NCBI GenBank assembly: GCA_014379885.1
Contig: JACMKW010000103.1
Coordinates: 1-16,551 of the forward strand
Length of the DNA: 16,551 nt
DNA from: Rhizobacter sp.
Lineage (GTDB): Bacteria; Pseudomonadota; Gammaproteobacteria; Burkholderiales; Burkholderiaceae
Reading direction: 5' to 3'
A program made the position numbers and the translations under genes. The notes beneath the pieces were generated by a model. That model did not search any database. It had not been told where the DNA came from and saw only the letters and a program-made list of their open reading frames with translations. Below are positions 1 to 6,722 of this stretch, piece by piece (positions within the stretch are counted from its first letter, which is position 1; the number at the start of each line of letters is the position of its first letter).

Positions 1-246
1 GCATCCACCACGCTGGTGTTCGGCGCGGCCTACACACTCTGGATGGTCAAGCGCGTGTACTTCGGCGCCGTGGCCAACGAAGACGTGCGTGCATTGCAAG
101 ACATCAATGCCCGCGAATACCTGATGCTGGCCCTGCTGGCGATTTCAGTCTTGGTGATGGGCCTGTACCCCAAGCCTTTCACCGACACCATGCACGTGAG
201 CGTGACCGAATTGCTCAAGCACGTCGCCATCTCAAAGCTGAACTGA
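1..246 (+). CDS. nuoM: NADH-quinone oxidoreductase subunit M, C-terminal end (partial)
   Basis: The frame is open from the first base to the TGA at 244-246, so this is the last 81 residues of a longer gene. The segment keeps the motif TLWMVKRVYFG, the typical last-helix region of NuoM/MrpD-type antiporter subunits, followed by another hydrophobic helix (LMLALLAISVLVMGLYP) and a short polar tail. NuoM is a proton-pumping inner-membrane subunit of respiratory complex I. Assignment is supported by the next gene, nuoN, which starts 10 bp downstream as in most nuo operons. Nothing can be said about the missing N-terminal part. Confidence 0.93.
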   Translation, partial: ASTTLVFGAAYTLWMVKRVYFGAVANEDVRALQDINAREYLMLALLAISVLVMGLYPKPFTDTMHVSVTELLKHVAISKLN

Positions 247-256
247 GCCCAAGAAC

Positions 257-1738
257 ATGAACGACATGAATTGGCTGGCCGTCTACCCCGAGATGGTGCT
301 GCTCGGCATGGCCTGCGTGGTGGCCATGGTGGATCTCTGGGTCACCCACCCGCGGCGCACGCCGACCTACCTGCTGACGCAGGCCACGCTGGCCGTGGTG
401 GCGGTGATGCACTGGCTGTACTTCGATGGTGGTTTCACCATCTACGGCATGCAGCGCATGGTGGTCACCGACCCGTTGGGCCAGTTGCTGGGTGGTTTTG
501 CCGCGTTGGCAGTGATGGTTGCGCTGGCCTATGCCCGCCCTTATGCCGCGCACCGAGACATCCTGAAGGGCGAGTTGTTCACGCTGAGTCTGTTCTCACT
601 GCTAGGCATCTCGGTGATGCTGGCGGCCAACAATTTCCTCGTCGTGTACCTGGGTCTGGAGCTGATGTCGTTGTCGCTCTACGCGTTGACTGCCATGCGC
701 AGAGACAACCTCGAAGCCACCGAAGCGGCGATGAAGTATTTTGTGCTGGGCGCCCTGGCCAGCGGCTTTCTGCTGTACGGGCTGTCGATGATGTACGGCG
801 CCACCGGCTCGCTCGACATTCCGCAGGTTTTCAACGCCATCGCCACCGGCCAGATCAACAAGGCCGTGCTGGTGTTCGGCACGGTGTTCATCGTGGCCGG
901 CCTCGCATTCAAGCTCGGGGCGGTGCCGTTCCACATGTGGATCCCTGACGTGTACCAGGGTGCGCCCACGGCGGTCACGCTGCTCATCGCCGGTGCGCCC
1001 AAGCTGGCTGCCTTTGCCATCACCTTCCGCTTGCTGGTGGAGGGCATGTCGGGTGTGGCGGCCGATTGGCAGCAGATGCTGATGCTGCTGGCGGTGGCGT
1101 CCATGTTGTTGGGCAACCTGGCGGCCATCGCACAGAGCAACCTCAAGCGCATGCTGGCCTACTCGACCATCGGGCAGATCGGTTTCATGCTGCTGGGTTT
1201 CACGCCCACCGTCATCTCCAACAACACCTTCTCGGCGGCCAACGGCTACTCGTCCGCCTTGTTCTATCTGATCAGCTACGTGCTGACCACGCTCGGCACC
1301 TTCGGCATCATCATGCTGCTGTCGCGCCGCGGCTTCGAGAGCGAAAACATCGACGACCTGAAAGGCCTGGCCAGCCGCAGCCCGTGGTACGCGGCCGTGA
1401 TGGCGATCTTCATGTTCTCGCTCGCCGGCATTCCGCCCACGGTGGGGTTCTACGCCAAGCTGGCCGTGCTGCAGTCGCTGGTGTCGACCAACGACACCAC
1501 CTACATCGTGCTGGCGGTGATTGCTGTCTTGCTGTCGCTGGTGGGTGCGTTCTACTACCTGCGCCTGGTGAAGGTGATGTACTTCGAGGAGCCGCGTGAC
1601 ACGGCGCCCATCACCACCACGGGTGAGGTGCGCGTTCTCCTCTCGCTCAATGGCGCGGCGGTGCTGGTGTTCGGCCTGCTGCCGGGCTGGCTGATGACGA
1701 TGTGCGCCAACGCCGTGCTGCTGGCCCTCAAGACCTGA
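257..1738 (+). CDS. nuoN: NADH-quinone oxidoreductase subunit N
   Basis: This gene encodes 493 residues, the usual length for NuoN, one of the three antiporter-like proton-translocating membrane subunits of complex I (NADH to ubiquinone electron transfer). The protein is almost entirely hydrophobic helices. Charged residues expected in the proton channel are visible: the Glu in YLGLELMSLSLYAL (about 135), Lys about 160 (EAAMKYF), Lys about 219 with His about 226 (AFKLGAVPFHMWIPDVYQGAP) and Lys about 249 (GAPKLAAF). The GAVPFHMW/DVYQGAPT block is a family signature. ATG 257 is the first start after the nuoM stop and has no strong Shine-Dalgarno, so translation may be coupled; ATG 266 is an alternative. 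The Nudix gene follows 12 bp downstream. Confidence 0.97.
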   Translation: MNDMNWLAVYPEMVLLGMACVVAMVDLWVTHPRRTPTYLLTQATLAVVAVMHWLYFDGGFTIYGMQRMVVTDPLGQLLGGFAALAVMVALAYARPYAAHRDILKGELFTLSLFSLLGISVMLAANNFLVVYLGLELMSLSLYALTAMRRDNLEATEAAMKYFVLGALASGFLLYGLSMMYGATGSLDIPQVFNAIATGQINKAVLVFGTVFIVAGLAFKLGAVPFHMWIPDVYQGAPTAVTLLIAGAPKLAAFAITFRLLVEGMSGVAADWQQMLMLLAVASMLLGNLAAIAQSNLKRMLAYSTIGQIGFMLLGFTPTVISNNTFSAANGYSSALFYLISYVLTTLGTFGIIMLLSRRGFESENIDDLKGLASRSPWYAAVMAIFMFSLAGIPPTVGFYAKLAVLQSLVSTNDTTYIVLAVIAVLLSLVGAFYYLRLVKVMYFEEPRDTAPITTTGEVRVLLSLNGAAVLVFGLLPGWLMTMCANAVLLALKT

Positions 1739-1750
1739 GGTTTGTCACCC

Positions 1751-2353
1751 ATGAACGACAAGCATCTGCGCGAAGAGCTTGTCAGCTCGCAACAGGTTTA
1801 CCGCGGCCACTTTCTCGACGTGCGGCGCGATGAAGTGCGCCTGCCCGACGGCAGCCTGGCGGCGCGCGAGTACATCGTGCATCCGGGCGCGGTGATGATC
1901 GTTCCTTTGCTCGATGATGGCCGTGTGGTTGTGGAGCGCCAGTTTCGCTATCCCATGGGCCGGGTGATGCTTGAGTTCCCCGCTGGCAAGTTGGACGCCG
2001 GCGAGCCGCCCTTGCAGTGCGCCGTGCGCGAGCTGGCTGAAGAGACCGGCTACCGAGCCCGCGAGTGGGCACGCGCCGGCATCTTGCACAACGCCATCGC
2101 TTACTCTGATGAAGGCATCGAAGTGTGGTTCGCGCGAGGGCTCGAACTCGGCGCACGCTCACTTGACGCGGGTGAGTTTCTGGATGTGGACACCGTCACC
2201 GTGGCCTCGCTGGAAGAGCTGGCTCAACGCGGCGAGCTCACCGATGCCAAGACCTTGATCGGCCTGCTTTGGTTGCAGAATTGGCAATCGGGCCGCTGGC
2301 AGATGACTTGGCAGGTGCCCCCAGAGGGCGCCCGCGCCAGCCCACACCCATAA
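1751..2353 (+). CDS. Nudix hydrolase, ADP-ribose pyrophosphatase-like
   Basis: This 200-residue protein carries a complete Nudix box: Gly of GKLDAGE, then seven residues, then RELAEETGY, giving the REuxEExGu metal-binding helix (about residues 75-97). The sequence before it (VMIVPLLDDGRVVVERQFRYPMGRVMLEFPAGK) is characteristic of the ADP-ribose/NudF branch, which hydrolyses ADP-ribose and related nucleoside diphosphate sugars to AMP and a sugar phosphate using Mg2+. The cytoplasmic enzyme would clear NAD-derived ADP-ribose; substrate is inferred from family resemblance only. ATG 1751 was chosen over TTG 1742; a GAGG that overlaps the nuoN stop lies about 11 bp before it. It is tightly packed between nuoN and the DUF1178 gene (7 bp), probably in one transcript. 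Confidence 0.93.
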   Translation: MNDKHLREELVSSQQVYRGHFLDVRRDEVRLPDGSLAAREYIVHPGAVMIVPLLDDGRVVVERQFRYPMGRVMLEFPAGKLDAGEPPLQCAVRELAEETGYRAREWARAGILHNAIAYSDEGIEVWFARGLELGARSLDAGEFLDVDTVTVASLEELAQRGELTDAKTLIGLLWLQNWQSGRWQMTWQVPPEGARASPHP

Positions 2354-2360
2354 TGCGGCC

Positions 2361-2810
2361 ATGAAGGTTCTGAACCTGCGTTGCGCCCACGATCACACGT
2401 TTGAAGGTTGGTTTGCCTCCGAAGACGACTTCCAGTCGCAATTCGAGCGTGGCTTGGTCGAGTGCCCGCTGTGTGCCGACAAAGACATCACCAAGCTGCC
2501 CACAGCGCCACGGTTGAACGTCTCGAAGGTGCGTGAACCATCATCGGCGTTGGCTGTCGCAACGCCTGCATCGCCCGAAGCCGTGACCATGCAATCGATG
2601 TGGCTGCGTGCCGTGCAGCACGTGATGGCCAACACCGACGACGTGGGCGAGCGTTTCGCAGAAGAAGCGCGCCGCATTCACTACGGTGAAGTGCAGGAGC
2701 GCGCGATCCGCGGCCAGACCTCACGAGAAGATGCCCTCGCCTTGCAGGAAGAGGGCATCGAGATCATGGCGCTGCCGGTGCCGGCCGCGATCAAGGGCCG
2801 CATTCAGTAA
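2361..2810 (+). CDS. DUF1178 family protein
   Basis: The 149-residue product matches the DUF1178 pattern. Its N-terminus MKVLNLRCAHDHTFEGWF, then ECPLCADKDITKLPTAPRLN, forms a likely small zinc-ribbon (Cys8 with the CPLC pair), and the C-terminal half has the conserved ERFAEEARRIHYGE and IRGQTSREDALALQEEGIEI segments ending in LPVPA. Function is unknown; it resembles cytoplasmic FmdB-like zinc-ribbon proteins. It follows the Nudix gene by 7 bp without a clear Shine-Dalgarno. The sequence CATAAT at 2349-2354 ends 6 bp before the ATG, which would allow a leaderless internal start, but no matching -35 is visible. Its last 7 bp overlap the 3' end of the convergent DUF2917 gene. Confidence 0.92.
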   Translation: MKVLNLRCAHDHTFEGWFASEDDFQSQFERGLVECPLCADKDITKLPTAPRLNVSKVREPSSALAVATPASPEAVTMQSMWLRAVQHVMANTDDVGERFAEEARRIHYGEVQERAIRGQTSREDALALQEEGIEIMALPVPAAIKGRIQ

Positions 2811-3109
2811 GCGCAACTTGGTGCCAGTGCACCACCCAGCGTGCGCCGCGCCACCGCTGCGGCTTTGGCCACCTCGGCTGCATCGCGCAACACGAACGAA
2901 GCATCTTCCAGGGCCGATACCAAGGCATGCCCGCTGCGGTCGAGCGTAAAGCATTGGTTTGCATCCAGGATCACGTCGCGCGGGTCGCCGTCTTGGGTGA
3001 TCCACACCTGGCCGGTGCGTACTTCGACGCGCTGGCCCTTGCGTGCACGCAGGTTGAAGGTCTGGTTGCGTTGCAGGTGAGCGGTTTGAGGGGCAGAGGT
3101 AAGGCGCAT
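2804..3109 (-). CDS. DUF2917 domain-containing protein
   Basis: This gene encodes a 101-residue protein with the DUF2917 core: LRARKGQRVEVRTGQVWITQ, DGDPRDVILDANQCFTLDRSGHALVSAL. That is a short beta-rich, cupin-like domain where 'G.vWiT..gd..D..L..G' is the usual pattern. Function is unknown. The start is well supported by AGGAG at 3116-3120, six bases before the ATG. A charged/alanine-rich tail follows the domain. It is divergent from a LysR regulator, an arrangement I recall as common for this family in Burkholderiales and one that suggests control by that regulator. Its stop codon overlaps the end of the convergent DUF1178 gene by 7 bp. Confidence 0.88.
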   Translation of the reverse strand: MRLTSAPQTAHLQRNQTFNLRARKGQRVEVRTGQVWITQDGDPRDVILDANQCFTLDRSGHALVSALEDASFVLRDAAEVAKAAAVARRTLGGALAPSCAY

Positions 3110-3265
3110 GGTGAGCTCCTGTGTGAGGTGAAATTCGCATGCGTTTCATTCATGTGATCGAACCGAAGTGCAGCGAATCTGGCTACAGTCTCGTTGCTGA
3201 CCTGCCCCAGCACAAACGCTCATTTGGCATGTTTTGCATGCGATATTGGAATGTGAAAGCTCTCC
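3110..3265. promoter_or_regulatory. Divergent control region between DUF2917 and LysR genes
   Basis: This 156-bp gap is AT-richer than its surroundings and must hold both promoters. It contains GCATG-N5-CATGC at 3227-3241, and an 8-bp inverted pair TCGCATGC (3135-3142) and GCATGCGA (3236-3243), about 100 bp apart. Such symmetric sites would suit a dimeric or tetrameric LysR protein, but neither is a clean T-N11-A LysR box. I could not fix -10/-35 elements. Operator function is inference. Confidence 0.4.
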
Positions 3266-4171
3266 GTGAGACGCTATCAACTGCCCCCGCTGGACTTGCT
3301 CGAAGCCTTCGAGGCCGCTGCGCGCCACCTGAGCTTCACGCGCGCGGCCGACGAGCTGTCGCTCACCCAATCGGCCATCAGCCGGCAGATCGCCACGCTG
3401 GAAGAGCGCCTGAATGTGCCGCTGTTCCAACGGCTGCACCGGGCACTGCGTCTCACCGAGGCCGGGCAGCAACTTCACGTCACCGCCAGCGCGGTATTGC
3501 AGCAGCTGCATGGCGTCACCGAGCAGCTGCGCCAGGCACAGCGGCAGAAAACGGTGGTGGTCACCACCACGCCAGGATTCGCCGGGCTGTGGCTGATTCC
3601 GCGCCTGGCGACGTTCACGGCCACACATGCCGACGTGGATGTGCGCATCTCTGCCGGCCTGAACCTGGTGAATCTCGACCGCGATGGCGTGGATGTCGCC
3701 ATTCGCTACGGGCCGACAGCGACCGCCGCCCCGCAGGCCACGCGATTGTTTGGCGAAGTGATGACGCCGGTGTGCAGCCCCGTGCTGCGCAAGCTGGCGG
3801 CTAAACCGCTGAAGCGGCCGCAAGACCTGCAGCACCACACCCTGCTGCACACCGACCCCCACGGCAACGCATCGTTTCCTGATTGGGCCTTGTGGTTGCG
3901 CGCCATGCAGATCGAGCACATCAAGCCCGCCGGCTCGCTGCATTTTTCAGACTACGACCAGATGATGAATGCCGCCGTGCGTGGCCAGGGTGTGGCGCTC
4001 GGCCGCATGCCGCTGACCAAGGGTCTGATCAAGGAGCGCAAGCTGGTGGCGCCCTTCAGCCACAGCGTGGCGTCGCCGATGGGTTATCACCTGATGCGCT
4101 CTGAAGCCTCAGCCCGCAAGCCCGAGGTGGATGACTTCGTGGCCTGGCTGCTCGACGAAGCCGCGCCCTGA
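3266..4171 (+). CDS. LysR-family transcriptional regulator, GcvA-like
   Basis: The 301-residue protein has the LysR layout: an N-terminal winged helix-turn-helix (about residues 5-65; LLEAFEAAARHLSFTRAADELSLTQSAISRQIATLEERLNVPLFQR) and a periplasmic-binding-protein-like effector domain (about 90-300). The opening RRYQLPPLDLLEAFEAAARHLSF and the effector segment NLVNLDRDGVDVAIRYGP are typical of the GcvA subgroup. The GTG start is nearly forced because an in-frame TGA lies at 3254-3256. The divergent DUF2917 gene is the obvious target together with autoregulation; the effector is unknown. It is not gcvA itself as far as context shows, since no glycine-cleavage genes are present. Confidence 0.93.
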   Translation: MRRYQLPPLDLLEAFEAAARHLSFTRAADELSLTQSAISRQIATLEERLNVPLFQRLHRALRLTEAGQQLHVTASAVLQQLHGVTEQLRQAQRQKTVVVTTTPGFAGLWLIPRLATFTATHADVDVRISAGLNLVNLDRDGVDVAIRYGPTATAAPQATRLFGEVMTPVCSPVLRKLAAKPLKRPQDLQHHTLLHTDPHGNASFPDWALWLRAMQIEHIKPAGSLHFSDYDQMMNAAVRGQGVALGRMPLTKGLIKERKLVAPFSHSVASPMGYHLMRSEASARKPEVDDFVAWLLDEAAP

Positions 4172-4270
4172 TCAATTGGCGAAGCGCCGCGTCAGGTGCA
4201 AGGGCGACTGCCCGATCCCGCAGCAAAACGCGCTGACCCTGCCTGAGCAGCATTGGGCTGCACCGGCCCG

Positions 4271-4299
4271 TTGATGACCAGCAGGCGATCTGTCATCAA
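4271..4299. terminator. Inverted repeat between convergent LysR and DUF3830 genes
   Basis: An 8-bp perfect inverted repeat, TTGATGAC (4271-4278) and GTCATCAA (4292-4299), is separated by 13 bp. The right arm overlaps the DUF3830 stop codon. It lies in the 124-bp convergent gap (4172-4295), where no gene is evident, and could end transcripts from both sides. There is no T-run and the loop is long, so an intrinsic terminator is only a possibility. Confidence 0.25.
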
Positions 4300-4721
4300 G
4301 CGATCTCGAACACCACGTCTTGCGCGCCTTCCCACAGCGTTTTCACGCCGAGCTTGCGCAGGTTTTCCTTGCCGTCCTCGATGGTGAGAAAGTGGTTGCC
4401 CGCGAGCTGCCCCAGCTTGCTCGCGAAGCTGCAGGCGCCATAGGCCAGGATGATCTCGGTCTCGCTGTAGCCGCCCGGGTAGAACAGCACGTCACCCACC
4501 GACGGGTGGGCGGTGGCGTTCTCGAAGCCGACTTTGCCGCCTTCGGCCTCCAGCACGTAGTCACCCATGGGCACCCAGCAGCCTTCGCCACTCCAGCGCA
4601 CGTGGATGAGCTTTTGCCGATAGGGCAGCAGCTTCACGAAGGCGGCCGAAGTCTGCGGCGCGTCAGGGTGTGTTTCGGCGACGAAGCTGAAGCCACCAGC
4701 GGTGATGCGAATGCGGGTCAT
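4296..4721 (-). CDS. DUF3830 family protein (cyclophilin-like fold)
   Basis: This 141-residue protein begins MTRIRITAGGFSFVAETHPDAPQTSAAFVKLLPY, the DUF3830 hallmark in which a beta-strand pair leads into an 'APkT..aFlkLLP' helix. It continues with the HVRWSGEGCWVPMGD and GDVLFYPGGYSETEIILAYG blocks. The family is thought to have a cyclophilin-like barrel; its biochemical role is unknown. It is the last gene of a minus-strand operon, starting 15 bp after the stop of the 60-residue ORF and downstream of an FAD-linked dehydrogenase, suggesting a link with hydroxyacid catabolism (inference). A weak AAGG lies before the start. Confidence 0.88.
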   Translation of the reverse strand: MTRIRITAGGFSFVAETHPDAPQTSAAFVKLLPYRQKLIHVRWSGEGCWVPMGDYVLEAEGGKVGFENATAHPSVGDVLFYPGGYSETEIILAYGACSFASKLGQLAGNHFLTIEDGKENLRKLGVKTLWEGAQDVVFEIA

Positions 4722-4736
4722 GGGTGCGTACCTTGA

Positions 4737-4919
4737 TCAAGAGCCCGGCTGGGCGATCCATTTGGTGACGGTGAGTGCCTGCCGGGCGGCCAACGCGTCG
4801 AGCAGGGCGGCGGGGTCGGCCTCCCCCGCTGGGCAGGGCGCGATGACGGCGTCGGCATCACGAAGATCGGCACCACCGTCACCCTGGGAAAGCGGGAGAA
4901 ACCCACGAGCAGCGGTCAT
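4737..4919 (-). CDS. Small hypothetical protein, translationally coupled
   Basis: This is a 60-residue ORF that I do not recognise. Its ATG overlaps the TGA of the upstream FAD dehydrogenase (ATGA, 4916-4919), and its stop lies 15 bp before the DUF3830 start, so it fills the gap in the operon exactly, which argues for translation. The middle (ADAVIAPCPAGEADPAALLDALAARQ) could form a strand-helix unit. There is no signal peptide, membrane helix or known motif. A 10-bp palindrome CTTGATCAAG (4732-4741) covers its last codons. It may be a real small protein or a decayed fragment of a larger one; with high GC, chance ORFs of this size also occur. Confidence 0.45.
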   Translation of the reverse strand: MTAARGFLPLSQGDGGADLRDADAVIAPCPAGEADPAALLDALAARQALTVTKWIAQPGS

Positions 4920-6319
4920 AGCATGCGGCCAGGGTTCATCAGCCCCTGCGGGTCGAGTGCCTGCTTGATCGCCCGCATCATCTGCAAGGCCACCGGCGAC
5001 TTGCGCTGCGCCAGCTCGTCGCGCTTCAGGCTGCCCACGCCGTGCTCGGCGGAGATGGAACCGCCGTGCGCCATGACCGCGTCATAGACCAGGGTGTTCA
5101 CCGAGTGCTCGTGTTCATGCAGAAAGGCGGCACCGTCCGTGCTCACAGGCGCCTGCAAGTTGTAGTGCAGGTTGCCATCGCCCAGGTGGCCGAAATTGAC
5201 CGAGCGCGTGCCGGGGTGGGCGGCCTGCAGCGCGGCGTCGGTGGTCGCCACGAAGGCAGGGATGCGCGACACCGGAATGGAAATGTCGTGCTTGATGTTC
5301 GGCCCCTCTTCAGGCTGAGCGAGTGGGATCGACTCGCGCAGGTGCCACATGGCACGCGACTGCTCGATGCTCTCGGCCACCGCCGCGTCGGTGATCAGGC
5401 CGCGCTCCAGGGCCGCCTCCAGCAGACCTTCGAAGAGTGCGCGCGCATGGGCTTCGCTTTCGGTGTCTGACTGCTCCAGCAGCACCGTCCAGTCGGCCGC
5501 AGGCAGCGGCTGGCGCAGCTGCGGAAAGTGCTTGCGCACCAGCGACAGCGAAAAACGGTTCATCACCTCGAAGCCGGTGAGGCCCGAGCCCAGGCGGGCC
5601 TGCGCGAGTTGCAGAAGCGACACCGCGGCGTCTAGCGACGGCAGGGCAGCCAGTGCCGTCATGCGTGCCGCGGGCTGCGGGTAGAGCTTGAGCGTGGCAG
5701 CGGTGATCACACCCAAGGTGCCTTCGCTGCCGATGAAGAGATCGCGCAGGTCGTAGCCTGTGTTGTCCTTGCGCAGGCCGGTCAGGCCGTCCCACACCTC
5801 ACCTTGCGCGGTGACGACCTCCAAGCCCAGGCACAGCTCACGTGCATTGCCGTAGCGCAACACCTGCGTGCCGCCAGCGTTCGTGGCCAGGTTGCCGCCG
5901 ATGCTGCAGCTGCCTTCAGCGGCCAGGCTCAGAGGGAACAGAAAGCCCTGCGCCGCGGCTGCTTCCTGCACGGTCTGCAGCACGCAGCCGGCTTCCACGG
6001 TCAGCGTGAGGTTGGCGCTGTCGAGCGCGCGCACGCGGTTCATGCGCAACAAGCTCAGCAGCACCTGCGTTCCGCTGTCGTCAGGCACCGAGCCCAGCAC
6101 CAGGCCGGTGTTCCCGCCTTGCGGGACCAAGCCGGCGCCGTGGCGCGCGCACAGCTTCACCACGGCAGCCACTTCGGTGGTGTTCCCCGGCCGCACCACT
6201 GCCAAGGCGCGGCCCTTGTAGCGGCGGCGCCAGTCTTGTTCATAGGCTGACAGATCGCCCTCGACCAGCACGTTGGCGGCGCCAACGGCCGTGCGCAATG
6301 CTGTCAGCAAGCTGCTCAT
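4916..6319 (-). CDS. FAD-binding oxidoreductase, D-2-hydroxyacid / D-lactate dehydrogenase family
   Basis: The product is a 467-residue flavoprotein of the GlcD/D-2-hydroxyglutarate dehydrogenase type. The N-terminal PCMH-type FAD domain shows VVRPGNTTEVAAVVKLC, LVPQGGNTGLV (about 66-74) and GSCSIGGNLATNAGG, then YDLRDLFIGSEGTLGVIT. The C-terminal FAD-oxidase domain shows KHDISIPVSRIPAF, VNFGHLGDGNLHYN and the ending HGGSISAEHGVGSLKR...LDPQGLMNPGRML. It would oxidise a D-2-hydroxyacid to the 2-oxoacid and pass electrons on; the exact substrate cannot be read. ATG 6319 was chosen because it overlaps the stop of the DUF2069 gene (ATGA) and gives the family length; an extension to 6400 would add a Cys-rich stretch unlike the family. 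It is coupled downstream to the 60-residue ORF. Confidence 0.94.
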   Translation of the reverse strand: MSSLLTALRTAVGAANVLVEGDLSAYEQDWRRRYKGRALAVVRPGNTTEVAAVVKLCARHGAGLVPQGGNTGLVLGSVPDDSGTQVLLSLLRMNRVRALDSANLTLTVEAGCVLQTVQEAAAAQGFLFPLSLAAEGSCSIGGNLATNAGGTQVLRYGNARELCLGLEVVTAQGEVWDGLTGLRKDNTGYDLRDLFIGSEGTLGVITAATLKLYPQPAARMTALAALPSLDAAVSLLQLAQARLGSGLTGFEVMNRFSLSLVRKHFPQLRQPLPAADWTVLLEQSDTESEAHARALFEGLLEAALERGLITDAAVAESIEQSRAMWHLRESIPLAQPEEGPNIKHDISIPVSRIPAFVATTDAALQAAHPGTRSVNFGHLGDGNLHYNLQAPVSTDGAAFLHEHEHSVNTLVYDAVMAHGGSISAEHGVGSLKRDELAQRKSPVALQMMRAIKQALDPQGLMNPGRML

Positions 6320-6714
6320 GGCGCAGGGGCAGAGGCAGGGGCAGAGTGCTTCAGCCGCCAGCGCACATGCAATGCACAGGCAACGAACAAGGCCAGGCAC
6401 AGCACCACTTCAGCGATCGCATACGGCACGCCCGGCCCACGATCGCTGGTGGCGCGCACCACGCCTTCGGTGAAGTACAGCCACACCATCAGGCTGACCC
6501 AGCGGTAGGTGTACATGCGGTTTTTCAGCAGGCCGGCCAGCGGCAAAGTGAGTGGCAGTGCCTTCAGCGCCAGCCACGATCCGCCTGGGCGCAAGGGCGC
6601 AAGCCACAGTTCCCACGCGAGGCACAGCACGATCAAGCCCAGCAGGCTGGCCACGGCGAGCGCACGTGTGCGGCTCACGAAGGAGGGAAGAGCAGGGGGA
6701 GAGGAGGAAGTCAT
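6316..6714 (-). CDS. DUF2069 family membrane protein
   Basis: This encodes 132 residues with four predicted membrane helices (about 18-36, 45-60, 70-85 and 98-115). The core LKNRMYTYRWVSLMVWLYFTEGVVRA is the DUF2069 signature, and the protein ends in an Ala/Pro-rich tail. It is an inner-membrane protein of unknown function. It is the first gene of a minus-strand operon; its TGA overlaps the start of the FAD dehydrogenase. Only 8 bp separate its start from the divergent yihY-like gene, so its promoter must lie inside that gene's 5' end. Confidence 0.9.
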   Translation of the reverse strand: MTSSSPPALPSFVSRTRALAVASLLGLIVLCLAWELWLAPLRPGGSWLALKALPLTLPLAGLLKNRMYTYRWVSLMVWLYFTEGVVRATSDRGPGVPYAIAEVVLCLALFVACALHVRWRLKHSAPASAPAP

Positions 6715-6722
6715 CGCGGGCT

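Noticed and set aside
3146..3943. 265-codon minus-strand frame opposite the LysR gene
   Set aside because: Shadow frame; the LysR domain structure on the plus strand is clear.
4732..4741. CTTGATCAAG palindrome as an operator before DUF3830
   Set aside because: A 10-bp palindrome inside a coding overlap region, within an operon; too short and poorly placed to claim as a site.
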